Positions 26,612-35,047 of a stretch of 64,000 bases of DNA are shown here, piece after piece; within the stretch, counting starts at the first letter, position 1, and each line of letters begins with the position of its first letter. Source of the stretch: Cellulomonas hominis (GTDB taxonomy: Bacteria > Actinomycetota > Actinomycetes > Actinomycetales > Cellulomonadaceae); assembly GCF_014201095.1 (NCBI RefSeq), contig NZ_JACHDN010000001.1, forward strand, positions 3,286,001 to 3,350,000. Reading direction: 5' to 3'. The notes beneath the pieces were generated by a model, which worked only from the letters and a program-made list of their open reading frames with translations, was not told the origin of the DNA and did no database searches. The translations under genes were made by a program, and so were the position numbers.

Positions 26612-28297
26612 ATGTCGCACCCCCACCCCGACCTCGCCCTGCCGCCCGCCCTGCCCGAGGGCGCGCTGCGCATCGTGGCCCTCGGCGGCCTCGGCGAGGT
26701 CGGCCGGAACATGGCCGTCCTCGAGTACGGGGGCCGGCTGCTCGTCATCGACTGCGGGGTGCTGTTCCCCGAGGACCACCAGCCCGGCGTCGACCTGATC
26801 CTGCCGGACTTCGGCTACATCGCCGACCGCATGGACGACGTCGACGGCATCGTGCTCACCCACGGGCACGAGGACCACATCGGCGCCGTGCCGTACCTGC
26901 TGCGGCTCCGCCAGGACATCCCGCTGATCGGCTCGCAGCTGACGCTCGCCTTCGTCGAGGCGAAGCTCAAGGAGCACCGCATCACGCCGCTGACCCTCGC
27001 GGTGAAGGAGGGCCAGACCGAGCAGGTCGGCGCCTTCTCGTGCGAGTTCGTCGCCGTGAACCACTCCATCCCGGACGCCCTCGCCGTCGCCGTCACGACG
27101 CCCGCCGGCACCGTGCTGCACACCGGCGACTTCAAGATGGACCAGCTCCCGCTGGACGGCCGGATCACGGACCTGCGCGCGTTCGCGCGCCTGGGGGAGA
27201 AGGGCGTCGACCTGTTCATGGTCGACTCCACCAACGCCGAGGTGCCCGGGTTCGTCACCCCGGAGCGCGAGATCGGCCCCGTGCTGGACGGCGTGTTCGC
27301 CACGTCCGCGCGCAAGATCGTCGTCGCGTCGTTCTCCTCGCACGTGCACCGCGTGCAGCAGGTGCTCGACGCCGCCGCCGCGCACGAGCGCAAGGTCGCC
27401 CTGGTCGGCCGGTCGATGATCCGGAACATGACGATCGCCGCCGAGCTCGGCTACCTCAAGGTGCCCGAGGGCGTGCTGGTCGACGCCAAGCGGCTCGGCG
27501 ACATCCGGGACGACGAGCTCGTGCTCATGTGCACCGGCTCCCAGGGCGAGCCGATGGCCGCGCTGTCCCGGATCGCCAACGGCGACCACAAGATCGCGGT
27601 GGGCCCCGGCGACACGGTCATCCTCGCGTCGTCGCTGATCCCCGGGAACGAGAACGCCGTCTACCGGGTCATCAACGGCCTCACCCGGCTCGGCGCGCGC
27701 GTCGTGCACGGCGGCAACGCCAAGGTGCACGTCTCCGGGCACGCGTCGGCCGGCGAGCTCCTGTACTGCTACAACATCCTCAAGCCGCGCAACGTCATGC
27801 CCGTGCACGGCGAGGTCCGGCACCTGGTCGCGAACGGCGCGCTCGCCGTGAAGTCGGGGGTCCCGGCCGACCGCGTGGTGCTCGCCGAGGACGGCGTGGT
27901 CGTGGACCTGGTCGACGGCCGGGCCTCGGTCGTCGGCGCCGTGCCGTGCGGGTACGTGTTCGTCGACGGCTCGAGCGTCGGCGGCATCACCGAGGCCGAC
28001 CTCAAGGACCGCCGGATCCTCGGCGACGAGGGCTTCATCTCGATCTTCGCGGTCATCAGCTCGACCGACGGCAAGGTGCTCGGCAAGCCGCAGATCCTCG
28101 CCCGCGGCGTGGCCGAGGACGACGCGGTGTTCGACTCGATCCTGCCGGAGGTCACGGCGGCGCTCGAGGAGGCCTCGCGCGGCGGGGCGACCGACACGCA
28201 GCAGCTGCAGCAGGTCGTGCGGCGGGTCGTCGGCCGCTGGGCGTCGAACCGCCTGCGCCGCCGGCCGATGATCATCCCGGTGGTCGTCGAGGCGTAG
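26612..28297 (+). CDS. rnj: Ribonuclease J
   Basis: Metallo-beta-lactamase/beta-CASP RNase with 5'-3' exo- and endonuclease activity in mRNA decay and rRNA maturation. The 561-residue product carries the zinc motif HGHEDHIG near residues 84-91, HTGDFKMDQLPLDG, the beta-CASP region (VDSTNAEVPGFVTPE, ASFSSHVHRVQQVLDAA, GRSMIRNM), and the HVSGHASAGELLY and PVHGEVRHL motifs. The start is the ATG at 26612 with AGGAGA eight nt upstream. It is downstream of dapA and probably co-transcribed. RNase Y is also encoded in the window (47979-49538), so this organism has both J- and Y-type enzymes. Confidence 0.96.
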   Translation: MSHPHPDLALPPALPEGALRIVALGGLGEVGRNMAVLEYGGRLLVIDCGVLFPEDHQPGVDLILPDFGYIADRMDDVDGIVLTHGHEDHIGAVPYLLRLRQDIPLIGSQLTLAFVEAKLKEHRITPLTLAVKEGQTEQVGAFSCEFVAVNHSIPDALAVAVTTPAGTVLHTGDFKMDQLPLDGRITDLRAFARLGEKGVDLFMVDSTNAEVPGFVTPEREIGPVLDGVFATSARKIVVASFSSHVHRVQQVLDAAAAHERKVALVGRSMIRNMTIAAELGYLKVPEGVLVDAKRLGDIRDDELVLMCTGSQGEPMAALSRIANGDHKIAVGPGDTVILASSLIPGNENAVYRVINGLTRLGARVVHGGNAKVHVSGHASAGELLYCYNILKPRNVMPVHGEVRHLVANGALAVKSGVPADRVVLAEDGVVVDLVDGRASVVGAVPCGYVFVDGSSVGGITEADLKDRRILGDEGFISIFAVISSTDGKVLGKPQILARGVAEDDAVFDSILPEVTAALEEASRGGATDTQQLQQVVRRVVGRWASNRLRRRPMIIPVVVEA

Positions 28298-28322
28298 CGG
28301 GCCCGGGGCCCCGGGGCCGGGG

Positions 28323-29474
28323 TCAGGCGACCTCGGCCCCGCGGAACGCCGCGAGCCGGGCGTGCTGCTCGGCGACCGCGGCCGTGAGCGCGCGGTCCCA
28401 CGGGGCCCAGGGGTCGAGCTCGACACCGAGCCGGCGTCCCTTCGCCCGAGGGCGCCAGGTGCCGACCACGTCGCCTCCGGCCAGCACCGCGCCCGGGCGG
28501 CCCAGCACGGGCCACAGGGCCTTCCGGCGGGCGGCGTCCGGGACGAGCACCTCGCGGTCGCGCGCCTGCAGGAACAGGTCGTACGGGCCGAGCAGCCGGA
28601 CGACGGGGTCGCCGGAGGGCCCGACGGCTGGCTCGGCCGCGTCCCGCAGCGCCGGAACGTCCTCGGCCAGCACGGACGCGCAGGCCCCGGCCACCGCGAC
28701 CTCGACCGCGTCGGCCGGCCAGCGCCGCCGCACGTCGGCGACCGGCGCGTCGAGGAACGCCGCGACGTCCTGCGGGGTCGCGGGGCCGAGCAGGTGCAGC
28801 ACGCCGCGGACGAGGTCGTGGGCGCCGTCGCCGGCCCCGGTCTCGTCGTCGCGCTCGACCGCGCCGACCTGGGCCGCGGGGAACCCCGGCGCGCGCCGCA
28901 GCACCGGGGGAGAGGTGCCGGGCTCCAGCTCCAGCCCGGCGTGCAGCGCGCCGAGCCGGAACGGCATCTCGAACATGTGCGTCGCCCCGCACGGCCGGCA
29001 CCACCGGAGGTACGGCTCGTCGAGCTCCGCGGTCATCCGGCTGGACAGCACGCCCTTCACGGTGGGTCCGGCGACGACCCCGTGCATCGTGCGGGCGACC
29101 CGGGCGAGCGCGTCGACCGGCCGGATCCCCGCCGCCCGCAGCGGCTTCGCGGCGTCGTAGATCCGCTTCCCGGCGTCCGCGTCGGAGTACGGCCGCAGCG
29201 CGCGCTGCACCGCGGGGAGGTCCGCGCGCCGGTACGCGTGCGGGGCGCCGCGCACGCTCCACGCCACCGCGAGACCGTCCGGCCACGCCCCGGCGGACAC
29301 CGGCACGCCCCGCAGGGCGAGAGCCCAGAGCGCGCCGTCGGGCCCCGTGTCCTGGACGCCGGCGTCCAGCACGGCGGTGTCGGTGACCGCGCGCCGGGCG
29401 TCGGGCGCGCGGTCGAGCTGCTGCGCCCGGACCCGGTACCGGCGCACCTGCGCGGGGGAGACCTGCGTGTCCAT
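28323..29474 (-). CDS. Winged-helix DNA-binding protein, AlkZ/YcaQ-like glycosylase family
   Basis: A 383-residue member of the HTH_42 family (formerly DUF1006). The N-terminus RRYRVRAQQLDR keeps a QxD motif (Q-L-D), the catalytic type reported for YcaQ-like DNA glycosylases; AlkZ itself has QxQ. Further family signatures are KRIYDAAKPLRAAGI, SSRMTAELDEPYLRWCRPCGATHMFEMPFR with a CxxC, a central winged-helix, LLGPYDLFLQARDREVLVPD and GDVVGTWRPRAKGRRLGVE. Family members unhook interstrand crosslinks or remove bulky alkyl adducts; activity here is inferred. The start is the ATG at 29474. It is convergent with rnj and divergent from ftsK. Confidence 0.78.
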   Translation of the reverse strand: MDTQVSPAQVRRYRVRAQQLDRAPDARRAVTDTAVLDAGVQDTGPDGALWALALRGVPVSAGAWPDGLAVAWSVRGAPHAYRRADLPAVQRALRPYSDADAGKRIYDAAKPLRAAGIRPVDALARVARTMHGVVAGPTVKGVLSSRMTAELDEPYLRWCRPCGATHMFEMPFRLGALHAGLELEPGTSPPVLRRAPGFPAAQVGAVERDDETGAGDGAHDLVRGVLHLLGPATPQDVAAFLDAPVADVRRRWPADAVEVAVAGACASVLAEDVPALRDAAEPAVGPSGDPVVRLLGPYDLFLQARDREVLVPDAARRKALWPVLGRPGAVLAGGDVVGTWRPRAKGRRLGVELDPWAPWDRALTAAVAEQHARLAAFRGAEVA

Positions 29475-29601
29475 GCCCCGAGGCTCCCACCGCGCACCGA
29501 CACCCGCCCGCTGCGCCCGGGGCCGCGTCGGGGCGGGCCCGTCCGTCGGCGACACGGGGGTCTGCGGGCGCGGGGTCCCGGCCCCGCGCGGCCCCGGCGG
29601 C

Positions 29602-29607
29602 TACCGT
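29602..29607 (+). promoter_or_regulatory. -10 hexamer of ftsK
   Basis: TACCGT lies 7 nt before the ATG at 29615, predicting a leaderless ftsK mRNA. It also excludes the in-frame GTG at 29606, which overlaps it. Confidence 0.45.
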
Positions 29608-29614
29608 GAGGATC

Positions 29615-32293
29615 ATGGCCGCCCGTCCGTCCTCCACCGCCTCCCGTGCGGCTGCGCCGTCGTCGCGCGCCCGCACCGCGGCACCGGCGGCGCGCGCGTC
29701 CGGCTCCGGCTCGCGCGGCCCGGCCCCGGCACCGCGCCCCGCGCTGCCGATCCGGATCGTCCGCGGCATCTGGATGGGCTGCGCGCACGTCGTCGGCGGC
29801 GCCGCCCGCCGCGTCGGGCACGGTGCCCGCGACCTCGACCCCGCGCTGCGCCGGGACGGGGCCGCCTTCTTCCTGCTGGCCCTCGCGATCGTCGTCGCGG
29901 CGCGCGAGTGGTGGGGCCTGGACGGCATGGCGGGCGACGCCGTGCACGTCGTGGCGGCCGGGACGTTCGGCCGGGTCGCCGTGGCGGTCCCCGTCGTGCT
30001 GGTCGGCATCGCGGTGCGGCTCATGCGGCACCCGGAGCGGAACCAGGCGAACTCCCGCATCGGGATCGGCCTGACCGCGATCACCCTGGCGTCGTGCGGC
30101 ATCGTCCACGTGCAGCAGGACCTGCCCGCGCCGTCCGGCGGGTTCGAGGCGGTCCGGGACGCGGGCGGCATCGTCGGCTACCTGGTCGGCACGCCGCTGG
30201 TCAGCCTGGTCACCGTGTGGGCGACCGTGCCGCTGCTGGTGCTGCTCGCGTTCTTCGGCCTGCTCGTCGTCACCGCGACGCCCGTGAACCAGATCGGCCC
30301 GCGGCTGCGCGGCCTGTACGACCGGCTCACCGGCAACCACCGCGAGGAGGAGCCGGAGGACGACGACGCGCCGCTGGTCATCAACGCCGGCCACACCGCC
30401 GTCGAGGAGCCGCCCGCGAAACCCGCCCGCCGCGGGCTCCTCGGCCGGCGGCGCAGGGCCAAGGACGACCCGGACGCCGACGACGAGGGCCTGGACGGGT
30501 ACGCCGGCGACGAGGCCTTCGAGCGCGCGGCGTTCGTCGAGCAGCGCCGCCGCGAGGAGGAGGACGCCACCGCGGTCCTCGCCCCCGACGACGTCGCCCC
30601 GGGCACCGCGCCCACCGAGGCCGTCACGGCCGTCGGCGAGGCGGCCGTCCCCGCGAGGCGCGCGCCGGTCGCGCCGCCGACCACGGGCGTGCCCCGCGGC
30701 GAGCAGCCGATGCTGGGCGGCGACGTGCTCTACACGCTGCCGTCCGAGGACGCGCTCGCCAAGGGTGCGCCGCACAAGGTCCGCTCCGCCGCGAACGACC
30801 GGGTGGTCGAGGCGCTCACCGGCGTCCTCGAGCAGTTCGAGATCGACGCGCAGGTCACCGGCTTCACCCGCGGCCCGACCGTGACCCGGTACGAGGTCGA
30901 GCTCGGCAAGGGCGTCAAGGTCGAGCGGGTCACCGCCCTGAGCAAGAACATCGCGTACGCGGTCGCGAGCGCGGACGTCCGGATCCTGTCGCCGATCCCC
31001 GGCAAGTCGGCCATCGGCATCGAGATCCCCAACACCGACCGCGAGACGGTGTCGCTGGGCGACGTGCTGCGGTCCAGCGCGGCCCGCCGCTCCGAGCACC
31101 CCATGGTGATCGGCGTGGGCAAGGACGTCGAGGGCGGCTACGTCACGGCGAACCTCGCGAAGATGCCGCACCTGCTGGTCGCGGGCGCCACCGGCGCGGG
31201 CAAGTCGTCCTTCGTGAACTCGATGATCGTGTCGATCCTCATGCGGTCCACCCCGGACCAGGTGCGCATGGTGCTGGTCGACCCGAAGCGCGTCGAGCTG
31301 ACGATCTACGAGGGCATCCCGCACCTCATCACCCCGATCATCACCAACCCCAAGAAGGCCGCCGAGGCCCTGGAGTGGGTGGTCCGGGAGATGGAGGCGC
31401 GGTACGACGACCTCGCGATGTTCGGGTTCAAGCACATCGACGACTTCAACGTCGCGGTGAAGGCCGGCAAGGTGAAGCCGCTGCCCGGCTCGGAGCGGAA
31501 GATCGCGCCGTACCCGTACCTGCTGGTCATCGTCGACGAGCTCGCCGACCTCATGATGGTCGCCCCGCGCGACGTCGAGGCCTCGATCCAGCGGATCACC
31601 CAGCTCGCGCGCGCCGCCGGCATCCACCTGGTGCTCGCCACGCAGCGCCCGTCGGTCGACGTCGTCACCGGCCTCATCAAGGCCAACGTGCCGTCCCGGC
31701 TCGCGTTCGCGACGTCGTCGCTCACCGACTCCCGCGTCGTGCTCGACCAGCCCGGCGCCGAGAAGCTCATCGGGCAGGGCGACGCCCTGTTCCTGCCCAT
31801 GGGCGCCGCGAAGCCGATGCGCACCCAGGGCGCCTGGGTCAGCGAGAGCGAGATCCACGCGGTCGTCCAGCACGTCAAGCAGCAGCTCAAGCCCGTGTAC
31901 CGCGAGGACGTCGCCGCCGCGCCCGCCAAGAAGCAGGTGGACGAGGACATCGGCGACGACCTCGACCTGCTGCTGCAGGCCGCCGAGCTCGTCGTCACGA
32001 CGCAGTTCGGCTCGACGTCGATGCTGCAGCGCAAGCTGCGGGTCGGGTTCGCGAAGGCCGGGCGGCTCATGGACCTGCTCGAGTCGCGCGAGATCGTCGG
32101 GCCGTCCGAGGGCTCCAAGGCCCGCGAGGTGCTGGTCACCCCGGACGACCTGCCCGGCACGCTGGCGATGCTGCGCGGCGAGCCCGGCGGCGGCGACGCG
32201 GGCGAGGACCGGTACGCCGCGCCCGAGGGCCGGATGCCCGGCGAGCCGCCCGAGGCGGTCGACTACTTCGACGACGCCGACGACCTGCGCTGA
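29615..32293 (+). CDS. ftsK: DNA translocase FtsK/SpoIIIE
   Basis: Septum-anchored DNA pump that clears the chromosome from the division plane and resolves dimers. The 892-residue product has a Ser/Ala/Arg-rich N-terminus, about four membrane segments within residues 85-230, and a charged linker (EEEPEDDDAP, RRRREEEDA types). The alpha-beta motor follows, with Walker A GATGAGKS near residue 525, LVDPKRVEL, and Walker B LLVIVDELADLMM. The gamma winged-helix is QAAELVVTTQFGSTSMLQRKLRVGFAKAGRLMDLLE, which reads polar KOPS/SRS motifs. The acidic tail after it is about 35 residues. pgsA, cinA and clgR follow on the same strand, as in mycobacteria. Confidence 0.95.
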   Translation: MAARPSSTASRAAAPSSRARTAAPAARASGSGSRGPAPAPRPALPIRIVRGIWMGCAHVVGGAARRVGHGARDLDPALRRDGAAFFLLALAIVVAAREWWGLDGMAGDAVHVVAAGTFGRVAVAVPVVLVGIAVRLMRHPERNQANSRIGIGLTAITLASCGIVHVQQDLPAPSGGFEAVRDAGGIVGYLVGTPLVSLVTVWATVPLLVLLAFFGLLVVTATPVNQIGPRLRGLYDRLTGNHREEEPEDDDAPLVINAGHTAVEEPPAKPARRGLLGRRRRAKDDPDADDEGLDGYAGDEAFERAAFVEQRRREEEDATAVLAPDDVAPGTAPTEAVTAVGEAAVPARRAPVAPPTTGVPRGEQPMLGGDVLYTLPSEDALAKGAPHKVRSAANDRVVEALTGVLEQFEIDAQVTGFTRGPTVTRYEVELGKGVKVERVTALSKNIAYAVASADVRILSPIPGKSAIGIEIPNTDRETVSLGDVLRSSAARRSEHPMVIGVGKDVEGGYVTANLAKMPHLLVAGATGAGKSSFVNSMIVSILMRSTPDQVRMVLVDPKRVELTIYEGIPHLITPIITNPKKAAEALEWVVREMEARYDDLAMFGFKHIDDFNVAVKAGKVKPLPGSERKIAPYPYLLVIVDELADLMMVAPRDVEASIQRITQLARAAGIHLVLATQRPSVDVVTGLIKANVPSRLAFATSSLTDSRVVLDQPGAEKLIGQGDALFLPMGAAKPMRTQGAWVSESEIHAVVQHVKQQLKPVYREDVAAAPAKKQVDEDIGDDLDLLLQAAELVVTTQFGSTSMLQRKLRVGFAKAGRLMDLLESREIVGPSEGSKAREVLVTPDDLPGTLAMLRGEPGGGDAGEDRYAAPEGRMPGEPPEAVDYFDDADDLR

Positions 32294-32330
32294 ACCCGCG
32301 GCGCGGACGGACCCCCGCGCGGACAGACCG

Positions 32331-32336
32331 TAGGCT
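32331..32336 (+). promoter_or_regulatory. -10 hexamer of pgsA
   Basis: TAGGCT is 6 nt before the pgsA GTG at 32343. It sits between GACAG (32322-32326) and CTGTC (32335-32339), which could form a small hairpin or a dyad over the promoter. Confidence 0.5.
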
Positions 32337-32342
32337 GTCGGG

Positions 32343-33005
32343 GTGAGCCGACCCTCGCCGCTGAACGTCGCCAACGTCCTGACGGTGCTGCGCATCGTCG
32401 TGGTGCCGTTCGTCGCGTGGGCCCTGCTCGTCGACGGCGGTCAGGACCCCGTGTGGCGGCTCGTGGCCGCGGGGCTGTTCGCGCTCGCCGCCGCCACCGA
32501 CCGCGTCGACGGCTACCTCGCGCGCCGGCTGGGCCTGGTCACCGACCTGGGCAAGCTGCTCGACCCGATCGCCGACAAGGCGCTCATCGGCACCGCCCTG
32601 GTCGCGCTGTCGTGGCTCGGCGAGCTGCCCTGGTGGGTGACGGTCGCGATCCTCGTGCGCGAGCTCGGCATCACCGTGATGCGGTTCTTCCTGCTGAAGT
32701 ACCTGGTGCTGCCCGCGTCCCGCGGCGGGAAGATCAAGACCGTCCTCCAGTCCGTGGCCGTCGGGCTGTTCCTGCTGCCGCTCGACCACCTGCCCGGCTG
32801 GGTCACGGTCGTCGCGTGGGTGCTCATGGTCGCCGCGGTGGTCGTCACGCTCGTCACCGGGGCCGACTACGTGCGCACGGCCGTCCGGGTGCACCGGGAG
32901 CACGCCGCCGGGCGCGGCGCCGAGGTCACCCGGCACGCCGCCGACACCGGCACGACGTCGCCCCGCTCCGACGGCGCGGGCCCCGCGGTGGCGTCCCCGC
33001 GATGA
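32343..33005 (+). CDS. pgsA: CDP-diacylglycerol-glycerol-3-phosphate 3-phosphatidyltransferase
   Basis: Makes phosphatidylglycerophosphate, precursor of PG and cardiolipin, in the membrane. The 220-residue product has several membrane helices. The CDP-alcohol phosphotransferase motif region reads ATDRVDGYLARRLGLVTDLGKLLDPIADK. The usual family pattern is D-G-x2-A-R-x8-G-x3-D-x3-D; here the first Asp is found as TDRVDG and the rest is intact. The GTG at 32343 is fixed by the -10 hexamer. The ATGA overlap couples it to cinA. The C-terminal 35 residues are hydrophilic. Confidence 0.92.
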   Translation: MSRPSPLNVANVLTVLRIVVVPFVAWALLVDGGQDPVWRLVAAGLFALAAATDRVDGYLARRLGLVTDLGKLLDPIADKALIGTALVALSWLGELPWWVTVAILVRELGITVMRFFLLKYLVLPASRGGKIKTVLQSVAVGLFLLPLDHLPGWVTVVAWVLMVAAVVVTLVTGADYVRTAVRVHREHAAGRGAEVTRHAADTGTTSPRSDGAGPAVASPR

Positions 33006-33538
33006 CCGCGGCACGCGACGTCGCCGCGGGCCTGCTGGCCGCGCTGACCGAGCGCGGCTGGACCGTCGCGACCGCGGAGTCGCTGACCGGCGGGCAGGTC
33101 GCCGCCACCCTCGTGGACGTCCCCGGCGCCTCCCGGTCGCTGCGCGGCGGCGTGGTCGCCTACGCCACCGACCTCAAGGGGTCCGTGCTCGGCGTGGACG
33201 CGGACCTGCTGGCGGCGCACGGCGCGGTGCACCCCGAGGTCGCCCGGCAGATGGCCGAGGGCGTGCGCGCGGTGCTCGGGGCCGACGTCGGGCTCGCGAC
33301 CACCGGCGTCGCCGGGCCCGACCCCCAGGACGGGTTTTCACCCGGGACGGTGCACGTCGCCGTCGCCGGGCCCGCGGGCACCGTCGTCCGGAGCCTGGAG
33401 CTGACCGGCGACCGGCCCGCGATCCGCACCGCCACCTGCGCCGCGGTGCTCCGTGAGGCCCTGCACGCCGTGCGGTCCGCCCACCCCGGCGGGGGCGCGG
33501 GAACACCCGGACCGCCGGACGCGTTGGAACTCTCGTGA
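33002..33538 (+). CDS. CinA-type nicotinamide-nucleotide amidase domain protein
   Basis: A 178-residue stand-alone CinA C-terminal domain (PncC), without the N-terminal MoaB-like COG1058 domain. Motifs: [84 protein letters not shown]. PncC deamidates NMN to nicotinic acid mononucleotide in pyridine-nucleotide salvage. The ATG overlaps the pgsA stop, and its own end overlaps the first possible start of the next frame, so pgsA-cinA-clgR reads as one operon. Pairing of this domain with clgR and near recA is common in actinobacteria. Confidence 0.9.
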   Translation: MTAARDVAAGLLAALTERGWTVATAESLTGGQVAATLVDVPGASRSLRGGVVAYATDLKGSVLGVDADLLAAHGAVHPEVARQMAEGVRAVLGADVGLATTGVAGPDPQDGFSPGTVHVAVAGPAGTVVRSLELTGDRPAIRTATCAAVLREALHAVRSAHPGGGAGTPGPPDALELS

Positions 33539-33591
33539 TGAACACCAGGCCGTCCACCCGTCCCGGCGCTGCCCGACGTGGCAGCGACATG

Positions 33592-33597
33592 TACGGT
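33592..33597 (+). promoter_or_regulatory. Possible -10 of an internal clgR promoter
   Basis: TACGGT is about 112 nt upstream of the clgR ATG at 33709. It would give clgR its own promoter and a leader inside the cinA-clgR gap. No convincing -35 or ClgR box was found. Confidence 0.3.
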
Positions 33598-33708
33598 GGG
33601 AGCCTCCCCACGCGGGGCCACAAGGGTGTCGCACTCGTCCGGACCGCGCCCGCGGGCGCACCGGCGGTGCGGCAGGAGCAGGAACGGGACATGAGAGGGG
33701 GACGCCAG

Positions 33709-34047
33709 ATGGTCGTGTTGCGCCGAGAGATCGGTGACGTGCTGCGGGATGCCCGCCAGCGGCAGGGACGCACCCTGCGCGAGGTGTCCTCCGCCGCCCG
33801 GGTGTCGCTGGGCTACCTCAGCGAGGTCGAGCGGGGTCAGAAGGAGGCGTCGTCCGAGCTGCTCGCGAGCATCTGCGAGGCGCTCGACGTGCCGATGTCG
33901 CTCGTGCTGCGCGAGGTGAGCGACCGCATCGCCGTCGCCGAGGGTCTCCTGATCCCTGACACCGTCCCGGTCGACCTGGCGTCGGCGCTCGCCGGCCAGG
34001 ACGGCGGCTGGGCCCGGCACCGCCCAGAGCTCGCACCGGTCGGCTGA
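33709..34047 (+). CDS. clgR: XRE/Cro-type regulator ClgR
   Basis: Activator of clp protease and other stress genes in actinobacteria, itself controlled by Clp proteolysis. The 112-residue product begins [64 protein letters not shown], a near-complete match to the ClgR helix-turn-helix as I recall it, followed by [21 protein letters not shown]. The start is the ATG at 33709 with GAGAGGGGG upstream, which gives the canonical N-terminus; in-frame ATGs at 33691 and 33535 would add unconserved sequence. The C-terminus ends in APVG rather than the Ala-Ala type degron seen in some ClgR proteins. A very strong hairpin follows. Confidence 0.9.
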   Translation: MVVLRREIGDVLRDARQRQGRTLREVSSAARVSLGYLSEVERGQKEASSELLASICEALDVPMSLVLREVSDRIAVAEGLLIPDTVPVDLASALAGQDGGWARHRPELAPVG

Positions 34048-34074
34048 GCCGCGCGGGAACCCCACCCCCGACAC

Positions 34075-34127
34075 CGACGACGCCCGGTCGTCCCGCCCAT
34101 CGCTCGGCGGGAGGCCGGGCGTCGTCG
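34075..34127 (+). terminator. Terminator after clgR
   Basis: An outer 13-bp stem CGACGACGCCCGG (34075-34087) / CCGGGCGTCGTCG (34115-34127) encloses a second 6-bp stem CCCGCC/GGCGGG (34092-34097/34106-34111). It lies 28 nt after the clgR stop, between convergent clgR and nei. Confidence 0.8.
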
Positions 34128-34162
34128 CGTCCGCGCGGGCGCGGCGCGGGCGCGCGGGGCAG

Positions 34163-34231
34163 GCAGGATCCGAGACTGCAGGATCCGACTCCGCGGGACG
34201 GGGCGCGCACAGGCGGATCCCGTCGTCTCGG
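34163..34231. repeat. Intergenic hairpin repeat, type A (copy 1)
   Basis: CCGAGACTGCAGGATCCG (34170-34187) pairs with CGGATCCCGTCGTCTCGG (34214-34231) at 15 of 18 positions. GCAGGATCCGA is also directly repeated 15 bp apart (34163-34173, 34178-34188). The 18-nt left arm is identical to 47457-47474. The loop contains CGCACAGG, whose complement CCTGTGCG starts the loop of the other copy. Confidence 0.7.
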
Positions 34232-34237
34232 CGGGCG

Positions 34238-35038
34238 TCACGACGCGGGGCGCTGGCAGACCCCGCAGAAGTACGCCGGGCGCTCGCGCGGCGGGGCGCC
34301 GGCGAGGCCGCGGCGCACCGGGGCGCCGCAGCGCCGGCAGGGCTCGCGCAGGCGGCCGTGCACCCAGGTCGTGCGGCCACGGTAGGTCTCGCCGGTCGTG
34401 GACGGCGTCGCCGTGCCGACCGAGCGCTGCATGATCGCGCGGGCCACCCGGAGCAGGCGGCCCGGGTCGGGGACCTCGTCCGCGGGTGTCCAGGGCCAGA
34501 TCCTCTCCAGGAACAGCGAGTCGGCCATGTAGATCGTGCCGATGCCCGCGACGACGGTCTGGTCGAGGAGCACCTCGCAGACCGGCGTCGACCCGCGGGC
34601 GGCCCAGCGGCGCAGCGCCTCCGGCAGGCCGGCCTCCTCGAAGTCGTCCGCCAGCAGGTCCGGGCCGAGGTGCCCGATGAGGGTGTGCTCGTCCCGGGTG
34701 GGCACGACGTCGAGCATCCCGATGAGCTCCCCGACGGCGGTCCACGTGGCGTTCGCGAGCACCGCCCGGACCGCGGGGTTCGCGGCCCGGGCGCCGGGGG
34801 TGCCGGTGCGGGCGACCCGCCAGGAGCCGTCCATCCGCAGGTGGGTGTGCAGGGTGCGGCCGTCGTCGAACCGCGTGAGCAGGTGCTTGCCGTACGAGGC
34901 GGTGCCCAGGACGGTGCGACCCACGAGGTCCACGGTCGCCGCGGTGGGCCAGCGCAGGTCGGCCCGGACGAGCTCCCGGCCGGCCAGGGCCTCGTCCAGG
35001 CGGCGCGCGGTCCGCCGGAGGATGTCGCCCTCAGGCAC
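34238..35038 (-). CDS. nei: Fpg/Nei-family DNA glycosylase (endonuclease VIII type)
   Basis: Bifunctional glycosylase/AP lyase for oxidised bases. The 266-residue product starts MPEGD, giving the N-terminal Pro2 nucleophile and Glu3, with the catalytic Lys in ASYGKHLLTRF. The H2TH region reads VVAGIGTIYMADSLFLERIWPWTPADEV. The C-terminal zinc finger is CRRCG...YFCGVCQ. The MPEGD N-terminus points to the Nei rather than the MutM branch. It starts 10 bp after the lhr stop, so lhr-nei is an operon, an order also found in Mycobacterium tuberculosis (Rv3296-Rv3297). It would share the DNA-damage-type promoter of lhr. Confidence 0.92.
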   Translation of the reverse strand: MPEGDILRRTARRLDEALAGRELVRADLRWPTAATVDLVGRTVLGTASYGKHLLTRFDDGRTLHTHLRMDGSWRVARTGTPGARAANPAVRAVLANATWTAVGELIGMLDVVPTRDEHTLIGHLGPDLLADDFEEAGLPEALRRWAARGSTPVCEVLLDQTVVAGIGTIYMADSLFLERIWPWTPADEVPDPGRLLRVARAIMQRSVGTATPSTTGETYRGRTTWVHGRLREPCRRCGAPVRRGLAGAPPRERPAYFCGVCQRPAS

Positions 35039-35047
35039 GGGCGGCCC

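Noticed and set aside
33539..33708. ClgR autoregulatory box upstream of clgR
   Set aside because: No convincing CGC-N5-GCG style dyad with the usual flanks was found; GC-rich near matches are expected by chance.
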